Part shown: in pieces, positions 39,522-49,200 of the stretch
Numbering within the stretch: position 1 is the stretch's first letter
Layout: each line of letters opens with the position of its first letter
Assembly (NCBI GenBank): GCA_964030785.1
Contig: OZ034970.1
Coordinates: 1,484,911 to 1,548,910 of the forward strand
DNA length: 64,000 bases
Direction: 5' to 3'
Origin: Siderastrea siderea
Lineage: Eukaryota; Cnidaria; Anthozoa; Scleractinia; Rhizangiidae
Program-made: the position numbers and the translations under genes
The notes under the pieces: generated by a model
What the model was told of the DNA's origin: nothing
What the model saw: the letters and a program-made list of their open reading frames with translations, nothing else
Databases searched by the model: none

Positions 39522-40283
39522 ATGGATAGACAACTTATCTTATCATCCCATACAGTCAGAGACAAGAATGGTAATAAACCGAGTGATTTCATAATCAAAT
39601 ACATCAATCCGATAATTCTCAATCCAAATCGACAATATGAAATCGGACTAGACCGAATCATTTCAATGTCATTTACTTGGTTTAATGTGACAAAAGAACT
39701 CAATAATCAGAAAATCAGATATTCATCTGATAGTGGTACTAATTGGACAGAGTTGATATTAAGTCCTGGTGTATGGAACTATGTCGATTTCAATAATTTT
39801 TTAAAGGATGAAACTAAAACAGGAACAGCTAACAATCCGTCATATCCGATCAGTCTCGAATTCGACGATACAATATTTCGCACAATAATCACATTAGCCA
39901 CAAATTATAGATTAGATCTGACTCAGTCAGATTTCAATAATCTCATCGGTTTCAATAAAAAGATTCTAACTTCTTCTGAAAATGTTGGTGATTACATTCC
40001 TAATCTTTCTCAAGACAGGGAAATCTTGAACGTTCATTGTGACCTCATATCCGAAAGTCTAGTTGATGGTGATGAAACGGATATTATATATAGTTTCAGT
40101 ACCTCAACTCTCACCCCGAGTTATAGTTTCACACAAGAGCCAAGACGAGTACAGTTCAATCCTGTCAATAAAAATACGATTAATAAAATTCGGATTTATA
40201 TCACCGACGGTAAACGAAGAATTATAGATCTTAATCATAGTGACACTTCATTCAGTTTGATTTTAAGAGAGAAGAGAGATTAA
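39522..40283 (+). CDS. Minor capsid protein (penton, single jelly-roll)
   Basis: 253 codons, intact. N-terminal strands DRQLILSSHTVRDKNGNKPS and FIIKYINPIILNPNRQYEIG fit the Polinton penton pattern (F-x-I-x-x-x-x-P-I-x-L, then E-I-G-L). The rest is beta-rich with no other domain. The start is preceded by TATAAACTAATCATATA. Between the PPxY gene and MCP, its usual place. Expected to form the pentameric vertices. Confidence 0.75.
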   Translation: MDRQLILSSHTVRDKNGNKPSDFIIKYINPIILNPNRQYEIGLDRIISMSFTWFNVTKELNNQKIRYSSDSGTNWTELILSPGVWNYVDFNNFLKDETKTGTANNPSYPISLEFDDTIFRTIITLATNYRLDLTQSDFNNLIGFNKKILTSSENVGDYIPNLSQDREILNVHCDLISESLVDGDETDIIYSFSTSTLTPSYSFTQEPRRVQFNPVNKNTINKIRIYITDGKRRIIDLNHSDTSFSLILREKRD

Positions 40284-40301
40284 TCTAACTAATAGTTATA
40301 T

Positions 40302-40673
40302 ATGTCGTCGTATGAATACAAGCGTATTTATCATCCAAAACTTGGACGATTTGTTTATGAACATAAAGGATCTGGAATCATTGTTGACAACATTTTCAAA
40401 CCTGTTGGAAGGGTGTTAAGTAAAGTTCCAGAAATGGTTTTAAAACCTTTTGCCAAAAAAGCGCTTGAATCTGGTATTTCACATGCTGGAGACAAACTGG
40501 GAAAAAAAGCACCTGAAAAAAGCGGAGAGCTTATTATGAGAAAATTACACGGTTTAACTAAACAATCAATGAATAAAACCATGAAACCAACCAAACCTAC
40601 TAAACCAAAACAAGAAGAAGATTACAACACAATTCTGAATAGACTTATATCTGGTACTGGATTAAGACGATAA
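40302..40673 (+). CDS. Small basic minor virion protein
   Basis: 123 codons. Tyr/Arg-rich start (YEYKRIYHPKLGRFVYEH), a GSGIIVDNIFKPVGRVL segment and amphipathic helices rich in Lys (FAKKALESGISHAGDKLGKK). Pro/Lys tail. Resembles pX/pVI-type core or membrane-active proteins only by composition and position. The ATG follows ATCTAACTAATAGTTATAT. Intact. Confidence 0.5.
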   Translation: MSSYEYKRIYHPKLGRFVYEHKGSGIIVDNIFKPVGRVLSKVPEMVLKPFAKKALESGISHAGDKLGKKAPEKSGELIMRKLHGLTKQSMNKTMKPTKPTKPKQEEDYNTILNRLISGTGLRR

Positions 40674-40772
40674 AATGTTATTAAAAAGTGAATTTTATCC
40701 AATTATAAATAGACTAGCAAGTGGGAAATGGTTTATATAAAAAGTGAATTTTATCTAAACTATCAATATATA

Positions 40773-42063
40773 ATGAGTTTCAGAACAAGTGATAATTTAC
40801 AAAGATATGAATACGTTCATTTCCATTTGGACAATGTCATTGAGCAACCTGCTAACAATCAATCACAGAAAAAGACGGGTTACAGATTCACAATCAACGA
40901 TAGGTCGACTATGTTCGATTTTTTTAATGGATATTTCGAAGTAACTAAAGAGCTTCAAAAAAGGGCAGATGGTACTGGATATGCTCAAGCAGATCGCATC
41001 ACCATGATAAACGGATCTTCTAGTTTGATCAAACATATGGTTATTAAATCGTCTGGTAAAATAGTATACGAGAGTGATAATTTACATAGAATTACGAATG
41101 TTAAAAATTTACTCGAATATAGTGATGATTTTAGTAGATCCGTTGGAAAGAATTCGTTCTGGTATCTTGATACCGATGGAACTACAGCAGATACAAACAT
41201 AGGTTTCGAAGCCCGTCGCATTTTAACCCAGGCTAATCAGAATAACGGCGGCGGAGGAGCTAAATCGAATAACGAGATGATACCGTTGAACCGATACAGT
41301 TTTTTCCAAGAATTAGAAAAAAAAAATGTTGCCCCCAATGCAGCTCGCATTTGAACTTACACTTAACGAAGACAGTGAAATGATTCACATGGCAAACGGC
41401 ACAGACGCTGGTCGTGTTGTAGTAAAGAGATTGTATCTTTGGCTCCCAAGATTAATCCCAAAAGACAGCATGTATAGTAATTTCGTTTCAGAGTTTCTCA
41501 AGCCAACAACCTGGACATATATGCGAGATCTCTACAATCAGTCAGCAAATACCAGAGCTATTCAGAATATGTTTCAAATCAGTCCAGCTATCGACGACGT
41601 TAAACATGTTTTTATATATCTCTGGCGGACAGATGCACCGAATGATGATGAAGCAGAGAGGAGTCCGTATTTGTTTGACACTTTCAAGTTGAATGCTGCT
41701 GACGCTAATAGCTCTCTCTCGAGTTGTCGTTTAGAATATGGAAACAACACGTTCTATCCCGAACTAGAATACGATGCAGATTCTAAAATCAGGATATTCA
41801 ATGATCTCATGAGTTATGCATTTCGTAAAAACGATTACAATTCTGGGACACAACTTAATGTATCTAATTTTAGTAGTTTGTACGGATTAATATATTTCGA
41901 TTTGACACATCAAAAAGAGGTAGTGACGAGAGATCCTAAACAGTTGATTCTCCATTATCGTCTCAATGTAGCCCCAGCCGCAAACGTCCGAGCTCATAGC
42001 ATCGTATTTTACAAGAGTGAGGTTGTGGTTAAGACAGTTGGGAACGAACTTATGATAGTTTAA
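40773..42063 (+). pseudogene. Major capsid protein (double jelly-roll), frameshift at an A10 run
   Basis: ATG at 40773 (MSFRTSDNLQ), preceded by TATCTAAACTATCAATATATA. The first ORF ends at 41354; from about 41320 homology continues in the next frame (MQLAFELTLNEDSEM...RLYLWLPRLIP, NSSLSSCRLEYGNNTFYPEL, QLILHYRLN) to 42063. The switch falls in a run of ten A at about 41317-41326. About 430 residues in total, normal for the family. Given the otherwise intact element, this may be a sequencing indel, a fresh mutation, or slippage. Confidence 0.8.
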
Positions 42064-42140
42064 ATGAATAAGTTTTTTAACATCGATGAAAATTTAAATG
42101 AATATGTTTTTTAAAACAGAATTTATCTAACATATATTAT

Positions 42141-43430
42141 ATGACGCAACTATATGAAATCAAAGTTAGTTTATCACCAAACCAGAAAAAGAATCTTAGT
42201 AACGCGTATCATAAAAGAGAAACAATAGTTCTAAGGCTCACGAAGGACTCTCTATCTGGGAATGACACACTTTATGTTCCATTAAACATTGTAAAAAGAT
42301 TGGAAAAAAATCGGAAACTTAAGAAAGGGATGGACATTAAACTTTCTAAAACAAACATACGAAAGCAAGTGGGGGGCTCTCTTCTGTCTACAGTTCTGTC
42401 GCTTGGAAGAACTTTCGCTCCAACGATTGCCAAGACTATTGGATTGTCAGCTTTGGCAGGTTTAGCATCTGAAGGAGCATCTCAGATTGTTAAGAAGATA
42501 TCTGGAAAAGGTTTACAAACCGGTGGGTTCCTAATACCACAAAATAAAATCAACCAGTTGATAGCATATAAACATCTTTTGACCACAAAACAAAAACAAG
42601 ATATCTTAAATGCTCTACAAACAGGCTCTGGTGTTCATATAAAACCGACAAAAGTACAAACAGGTGGGTTCTTAGGGACTCTCCTTGCATCAATTGGAGT
42701 CCCTTTAGCTATTGAGGCAATAAAGAAGATGACTGGTAAAGGAGCTCCTCAGATGGGACGACCTAAACAAAGACCACCCAGATCTATACCAGAACAGGAT
42801 GGTGGTTTGATGACCAACACTTACAGAACACCGCCTTTTTACGGAAATTGGCCAGACGATACAATCGGTATGGGGACTAAAAAAAAAAAAATGTCAAAAA
42901 AAGGGCGAAGGTCTACTATTAGGCAAGAACTCGCCGTTCAAAAACGTCCCTCTTCTAAATATTCTATTGTAAAACCAAAATTCCATAAAAACATTCCTAT
43001 GTCAAATTATGATTTAATAAAATGGTGTAAGTATCTGAATATTCCAATTAATGATGTATTGTCAAGAGATGAAAATGTTCCTCACGATCATCAACAAGCA
43101 TTATTCATTTACAATCTTGAACCGAGTTATATGCCAGGGAGTCATTGGGTGGCTACTTATGTTAAGGATAAAGTCATCAATTACTTTGATAGCTTTGGTT
43201 TGCCTCCCTTCCAAGAAATTGTCAATCATGCGAGAAAAAAGAATTTAACATTGCTTCATCAGAACAATCAAATACAAAATTTACTAACGACAACATGCGG
43301 TTACTTCTGTTTATACTTTTTAAATGAGATTAATAATGGTAAATCATATTTTGATCTGTTGAAAGTTTTCGACATATACGATACGACGAAGAATGAGAAA
43401 TTCTTAGAACAGTATTTCAAAAATATCTAA
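42141..43430 (+). CDS. Membrane-active minor protein joined to an adenain-like protease
   Basis: 429 codons. Residues 1-~240: a beta/Lys-rich start, then hydrophobic Gly-rich helices (GGSLLSTVLSLGRTFAPTIA, IGLSALAGLASEGASQIVKK; TGGFLGTLLASIGVPLAIEA), like Polinton minor capsid or lytic proteins. Residues ~285-429: C5-type cysteine protease with GSHWVATYV (His), YFDSFGLPP (Asp), a Gln and TTTCGYFCLYFLNE (Cys), all expected residues present. The join is at an A13 run near 42877-42890 directly before MSKKGRR. Elsewhere these are usually two genes, so the fusion may be real or the result of an indel. Confidence 0.75.
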   Translation: MTQLYEIKVSLSPNQKKNLSNAYHKRETIVLRLTKDSLSGNDTLYVPLNIVKRLEKNRKLKKGMDIKLSKTNIRKQVGGSLLSTVLSLGRTFAPTIAKTIGLSALAGLASEGASQIVKKISGKGLQTGGFLIPQNKINQLIAYKHLLTTKQKQDILNALQTGSGVHIKPTKVQTGGFLGTLLASIGVPLAIEAIKKMTGKGAPQMGRPKQRPPRSIPEQDGGLMTNTYRTPPFYGNWPDDTIGMGTKKKKMSKKGRRSTIRQELAVQKRPSSKYSIVKPKFHKNIPMSNYDLIKWCKYLNIPINDVLSRDENVPHDHQQALFIYNLEPSYMPGSHWVATYVKDKVINYFDSFGLPPFQEIVNHARKKNLTLLHQNNQIQNLLTTTCGYFCLYFLNEINNGKSYFDLLKVFDIYDTTKNEKFLEQYFKNI

Positions 43431-43439
43431 CTCATATAT

Positions 43440-43844
43440 ATGGTCAAAAGTTATTGTGTAAAACAAAAAAAGGTCACAGAATGTGTACCAGGAAGTGAAA
43501 GATATGTGAGAGCCAAAAATAACAGACTTATGATGAAATGTATTTGTGGTGAATGTGGTATTACGAAAACCAAATTTATCAAAAGCCAAAAGGGAGGTGA
43601 AAATCCATTAGGTAAAGCTTTTGAGGCAGCCAAAATAGCCGAACAAATAACTCGCAAAGTAATTCCATCAACCAACCATGTATTTGACCGATATTGGTCT
43701 GGTGATATCTTGAAAGGTGCTTTCACAGGATCAACAGGTATCACAAGCAAGAAATTCTGGACTAAACCAAAGAAGGGTACTGTCATGCGTTTGGTGAAAA
43801 ATCCAAAAACTGGTAAATATGAAAACGTATATATTGAACCTTAA
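43440..43844 (+). CDS. Zinc-ribbon (DUF5679-like) protein
   Basis: 134 codons. Begins SYCVKQKKVTECVPGSERYV then MMKCICGECGITKTKF, a small four-Cys ribbon like those annotated DUF5679 in viruses and plasmids. The rest is helical and Lys-rich (NPLGKAFEAAKIAEQITRKV). Starts 10 bases after the protease gene, with TATCTAACTCATATAT fused to the ATG. Paralogue of the next gene's N-terminus. Function unknown. Confidence 0.6.
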   Translation: MVKSYCVKQKKVTECVPGSERYVRAKNNRLMMKCICGECGITKTKFIKSQKGGENPLGKAFEAAKIAEQITRKVIPSTNHVFDRYWSGDILKGAFTGSTGITSKKFWTKPKKGTVMRLVKNPKTGKYENVYIEP

Positions 43845-43865
43845 TCTTATCTAATCATATTATAT

Positions 43866-44710
43866 ATGAAATCTTTTTGCGTGAAACAAAAAAAGGTCAC
43901 TCTATGTGTACCAGGTAGTGAAAGATATGTAAAAGCCAAAAACGGGCGAACAATGATGAAATGTACTTGTGCAGAATGTGGAATCACTAAGACTAAATTC
44001 GTTAAACAGGGAAACTAGTACAGCCCTCTCTTGGAGGGGGCTTTCTTGATAGTGCAGCATCGACTGGTACTGATTTATTGATTCACCACGGTATTCCTTG
44101 GCTTGGAAAAAAGGCAGTTGAAATGGGAAAATATTATGGATCAGAAGCCTTGAGAAACCCAAAACTGCAGAAAAAGGCTATCGATTATACTCTGGATAAG
44201 TTAAATCCAATGATTCAGAATGTTGGAAGTCAAGCTCTTAATCAATTATCTACTAAAATTAGGCCAAACAAAAAGTATAAAACTGACAGAAAGGATTTGG
44301 ATGGCGCAGGTTTTGATATACATAAACTAATTGGTAAATTACCAAGACCAAAACCTGGATGGACTCCTGGAAAGTATAAATACATGGGGGCATATAACCC
44401 TCTAGATAAACAGTTAGAGTACGATAAAAACACTGGAGAGGTCACCAAGTGGCACGTACAACCTTACAATGAAGTTGATAGAATATCAGCTCATCATGAT
44501 ATTTGTTATGACATGGGGAAGGACAAAGGTGAATGTGACAAAGTAATGGTCAAGTCATTGGATAAAATACCTTATGGACAGATGCCAAAATGGGGACAAA
44601 CAGCACGATTTCTAATCAACACAAAACAAAAACTAGGTCTTGGTGTAAAACAAAGGAAGACAAAAAACGGAAAAGGCCGTCGAGTGAAGAAAACTGGCAA
44701 GAAAAATTAG
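43866..44710 (+). pseudogene. Zinc-ribbon plus PLA2-like protein, one frameshift
   Basis: ATG 43866 (after TATCTAATCATATTATAT). Residues 1-50 repeat the zinc ribbon (SFCVKQKKVTLCVPGSERYV, MMKCTCAECGITKTKF) and end at TAG near 44017. From about 44010 the next frame is open and gives a Gly-rich hydrophobic segment, a helical region, then the PLA2-like module: YKYMGAYNPLDKQ (Ca-loop, less canonical than YxGPG) and ISAHHDICYDMGKDKG (catalytic His-Asp). A basic tail ends at 44710. The 3' end overlaps the integrase gene by 121 bases. Likely a virion protein for membrane escape. Confidence 0.7.
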
Positions 44711-45627
44711 CTGATGAGCTTCATAAACCGATAAAGCGTAACTTCACCCGGCGGCGGGTAATTGTAAACCATATTGACGAGACATGGTGTTCAGATATCG
44801 TTGAGATGCAAAAATTCAGTCGATGGAATAAGGGTTATAGATATCTTCTCATGGTACTCGATGTGTTTAGTAAATATGGTTGGATCGTCCCATTAAAAGA
44901 TAAAAAGGGTGAAACCGTTATGAATGCATTCAAAACAATATTCAAAGAGGGGCGTAAACCACAATATCTTTGGACTGATAAAGGGAAAGAGTATTACAAC
45001 AAACATGTTAAGGAACTACTTGATAAGAATAAAATAACCTTGTACTCAACTGAGAATGAGGAAAAGTCGTCAGTTTGCGAAAGATGGAACCGTACAATCA
45101 AAACCAAAATGTGGAAACAGTTTACTGTTCAGGGGAATACACAGTATCTTGACATGCTACCAAAATTAGTGAAACAGTATAACAACACCAGACATAGCTC
45201 TATCAAAATGACACCCATAGAAGCCAGTAAAAAGAAGAATGAAGGAGTTGTTTACTTTAATCTATACGGTGATATGGAAATATCAAAACAGAAACCGAAA
45301 TCCAAAGTTGGTGATAAGGTTAGAATAAGTAAGTATAAACGGAATGTGTTTGATAAGGGCTATACCCCAAATTGGTCTGAGGAAATTTTCACAGTTGATG
45401 AAATACAACATACGAATCCAATCACATACAAACTGAAGGATCTCAGAGATGAAGACATTGAAGGGAGTTTTTATGAACCTGAATTACTGAAAGCTGAACA
45501 AAAGGTATTCAGAATTGATAAAGTTATTCGGAGGGATTATAAGAAGAAACAGGCTCTTGTTAAATGGAAGGGATACAGTGATGAATTTAACAGTTGGGTT
45601 CAAATGAAGGATTTAAAAACAATATAA
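44590..45627 (+). CDS. Polinton integrase (rve) with C-terminal chromodomain
   Basis: 345 codons, intact. ATG at 44590 within the end of the PLA2 gene, in another frame. Catalytic triad D69 (CSDIVEMQ), D130 (WTDKGKEY), E164 (SSVCERWN), spacing typical of DDE/rve integrases. An SH3-like part (VGDKVRISKYKRNVFDKGY) and a chromodomain (FRIDKVIRRDYKKKQALVKW, then KGYSDEFNSW). Inserts the element with 6-bp staggered cuts, matching the observed ACTGTT duplication; the chromodomain may steer it to marked chromatin. Confidence 0.95.
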   Translation: MGTNSTISNQHKTKTRSWCKTKEDKKRKRPSSEENWQEKLADELHKPIKRNFTRRRVIVNHIDETWCSDIVEMQKFSRWNKGYRYLLMVLDVFSKYGWIVPLKDKKGETVMNAFKTIFKEGRKPQYLWTDKGKEYYNKHVKELLDKNKITLYSTENEEKSSVCERWNRTIKTKMWKQFTVQGNTQYLDMLPKLVKQYNNTRHSSIKMTPIEASKKKNEGVVYFNLYGDMEISKQKPKSKVGDKVRISKYKRNVFDKGYTPNWSEEIFTVDEIQHTNPITYKLKDLRDEDIEGSFYEPELLKAEQKVFRIDKVIRRDYKKKQALVKWKGYSDEFNSWVQMKDLKTI

Positions 45628-45644
45628 TATATACATATATATAG

Positions 45645-45917
45645 ATGGATACAGGAAATCAGCAGTGGTTATGTGAATTTTGTAATAGGAATTATAGTTT
45701 GAATAGAAAAGACAAACATCTTCTGACTAAAGTTCATAAAAAGAATAAAGAACGTTCAGATCGTGAGGAGGAACTTGAAGAATATATGATACGTCGAGAT
45801 ATACTATTGTCGGAAAATATTGCAGATATGGATTTTGAGGAGTTCTTGAAAAAACGTGTACTTGTTGATAAACAACTTAAAAAAGAATTTGGTCGAAATT
45901 ACAAAGTTCCTGAATGA
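45645..45917 (+). CDS. Small C2H2-type zinc-finger protein
   Basis: 90 codons. A single zinc finger C-x2-C-x12-H-x5-H (WLCEFCNRNYSLNRKDKH...H) followed by an acidic/charged helical tail (REEELEEYMIRRDILLSENI). The ATG follows an AT-rich TATACATATATATAG. Paralogue of the next gene in finger layout. Possible regulator or polymerase accessory. Confidence 0.6.
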   Translation: MDTGNQQWLCEFCNRNYSLNRKDKHLLTKVHKKNKERSDREEELEEYMIRRDILLSENIADMDFEEFLKKRVLVDKQLKKEFGRNYKVPE

Positions 45918-45968
45918 ATTTAAACGCACAAGCCAAAGTGATTTAAAAATAAACATATAGTATTATAT

Positions 45969-46169
45969 ATGGATAAAAACAAAAGAGGAAGACCAAAAGT
46001 ATATTTTACTGAAGAAGACAGAAAGGAAGCAATAAAAAAAAGTAAAACAAAGTACATGCTGAATAAAGAATGGTATTGTGATGTCTGCCAAAATGGAATA
46101 AATTACAGTCTTGCAGGCAAATGGTGTCATTTGAATAAACAAATCCATAAGAAAAATGCTAAAAAATGA
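45969..46169 (+). CDS. AT-hook plus zinc-finger small protein
   Basis: 66 codons. N-terminal AT-hook-like KRGRPKVYF, a basic helix (EEDRKEAIKKSKTKY), then WYCDVCQNGINYSLAGKWCH with a later HKK, a C2H2-like finger. Suits minor-groove binding of AT-rich DNA such as the B promoters. Intact. Confidence 0.6.
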   Translation: MDKNKRGRPKVYFTEEDRKEAIKKSKTKYMLNKEWYCDVCQNGINYSLAGKWCHLNKQIHKKNAKK

Positions 46170-46267
46170 TACAGTTCAAAGGATTCGTGTTCGGATCATT
46201 TGAATTATTGACCAAATTTAAACGCATCATAAATGGCTTAAGGAAATAACAATACTATAGTATAACA

Positions 46268-49200
46268 ATGAAATCAGAAATAAAATCTAACGATAAATAT
46301 ATGGATAAAGCTAGTTTGAAGAAACTCAGCAAATCGCAACTCATCAAATTGCTTATGAAGCAAGATAATAACACGCCCATTTTACAAAAAAGACCAGTAC
46401 CTGCGCCTCGTAAGAGTGTCAAAGAGATGGTCAAACGGTACGAAGAAAACATTATTCTTCCACCAATGCAGTTCAGGGATAATTACAAACCAATCCCAAA
46501 ACAAAGAACTGTTAAAAGAAAACCGGTTCCTACACCTAGAACCGTAATTAAACAAATCGACAAAGCTTTAAACGGTTTTGTAAAATCTTATGAAATCGAT
46601 CTAAGAAATGATAAAGATCCTCTTATTCAAATGCAAAATACACGAAAAGGTGTAGAACGTCAATTATCTATTTTATTGAATGAAATGAAAGGCTTGAAAT
46701 ACGTTGAAACATTGAAAGTCACTTTCGAAAAAATATCATCTGATGTAATAATTGAAAAGTCAGCATATTTCAATAGCGCAAGTCAAACAATAATCAACCA
46801 AGTGGGAATCAGTGAATCATTAAAAATTTCTTCAGAAAACATCATAAACAAAATAGCTCAATGGATATCAGAAGGATCGGGATGGACTGTAAAAGAAATT
46901 AATGACCATTACCTAAACATTGCTAAATATGAGCCTATGAAGGGATCCTCATATATCCAACTTCCTGAAGAACTGCGAAACAGTGCTAAAGGTTTAATAA
47001 ACATGAAAAATAAGGATAATGAATGCTTCCGATGGTGTCATATTAGACATATAAATCCACAAGAAAAATATCCTCAAAGAATAAAAAAGGTTGACAAACA
47101 ATACATTGAAAAATTAAATTACTCCGGTATTGAATTCCCAGTTTGTGTCAAACATTACAACAAAATTGAGAAGCAAAACAGCATCAATATAAATGTATTC
47201 GGCTATGAAAACAAACAACCTTACCCCATCTATATTTCAAAAGAAAAGAATGAAGATCATATGGAACTACTTTTAATAACTGAAAATGAGAACAATCATT
47301 ATGTTCTTATAAAAGATTTCAACAAATTCATGTATAACCAAACAAAACATGAACATAGAAAACACTTTTGTATGCACTGTCTGCAATGTTTTAGTTCTGA
47401 CAGGGTATTGATCAATCATAAAGATATTTGCATACAAGTTAATGGCACTCAAGCAATTAAAATGCCAACTAAAGATAACAATATATTAAAATTCAACAAC
47501 TTTCATAAACAGCAACCTGTACCATTTGTTATTTATGCTGATTTCGAGGCTATCACAGAGAAAATTCATGGATGTCAACAAGAAGGTAAGAAATCATATA
47601 CTGAGGCTTACCAAAAACATACCGACTGTGGATATGGATATAAGGTTGTCTGCTGTTATGACGACAAATATACCAAACCAATACAACTATATAGAGGTGA
47701 AAATGCTGTTTACAAATTCATGGAGAACATGTTAGAAGAAGTAAAATGGTGTAAAAAAGTAATGAAAAAACATTTTAATAAACCATTGAAAATGAGTAAT
47801 GAGGATGAGCAGGAATTCAAAAAATCAACGAGATGCCACATCTGTGATAAGAAATATAATGAAGAAGACGTCCGTGTGAGAGATCATTGCCATATTACAG
47901 GTGTATTCAGAGGCTCAGCACACCAAGACTGTAATTTGAAACTGAAAATGAAGCCTGAAGAAATAAAAATTCCTGTTATATTCCATAATTTGAGGGGTTA
48001 TGATAGCCATTTCATAATGCAAAAATTAGGTCAAATAGTCAAAAAGCACACATACAAAAATAATAAAGGAGAGGATAAACAAATGAATATCAATGCTATT
48101 CCAAATAATATGGAAAAGTATATGGCTTTTATGCTTGGTAATCATCTTACATTCATCGACAGTTTCCAGTTTATGAGTTCAAGTTTGGATAAATTAGTTA
48201 GCAACTTACCAGCAGAAGCTCTAAAGTATACTAGCGAACGGTTCAAAAAAGAAAAATTAAGTCTTATGACCCGTAAGGGAGTTTATCCTTATGATTATAT
48301 GGATAGTTTTGATAAATTCAACAAAACAGAATTACCAAATAAAGAAGAATTTTACAGCATATTGATTGATGAGCATATTTCAAATGAAGATTATACCCAT
48401 GCTCAAAATGTTTGGAATACATTTAAATTGCAGACAATGGGTGAATACCATAATTTATATCTCAAGTCTGATATTCTTTTATTAGCTGATGTGTTTGAAA
48501 ACTTCCGTAGAACATGTATTCAGTATTACAAATTAGACCCATGTCACTATTTTACATCACCTGGTTTGTCTTGGGATGCTATGTTAAAGATGACAAATAT
48601 TAAATTAGAACTAATGACTGACATCAACATGTTTCAATTCATAGAAGCTGGAATGCGCGGTGGAATTTCTTACATTTCTCATCGATATTCAAAAGCGAAC
48701 AATAAGTACATGAAAGAATACGATGAGAAGGCGCCCTCAAAGTATATAATGTACTTGGATGCTAATAATTTATATGGTTGGGCTATGTCACAGTATCTTC
48801 CAACAGGTAATTTCAGATGGATGACAGAAAAGCAAATTAGCAAACTAAATGTAGCCAGATATAATGAAAATAGTGAAAAAGGGTTAATACTAGAAGTTGA
48901 TCTAGAATATCCTAAAGAGTTGCATTATTTGCATAACGACTACCCATTGGCTGCTGAGAGGGTTTGTGTAAATAAAAATATGCTGTCTGATTATTGTAAA
49001 AAGATAGCTACAAAGTATAATATATCAACAGGACTAGTACATAAACTAATCCCAACATTATCAAATAAAGAAAAATATGTTCTGCATTACAGAAACTTGC
49101 AGATGTATATTGATCTTGGATTAAAATTGAAAAAGATCCATAGAGTATTAGAATTTGATCAGTCACCATGGTTGAAGCAATATATTGATTTCAACACACA

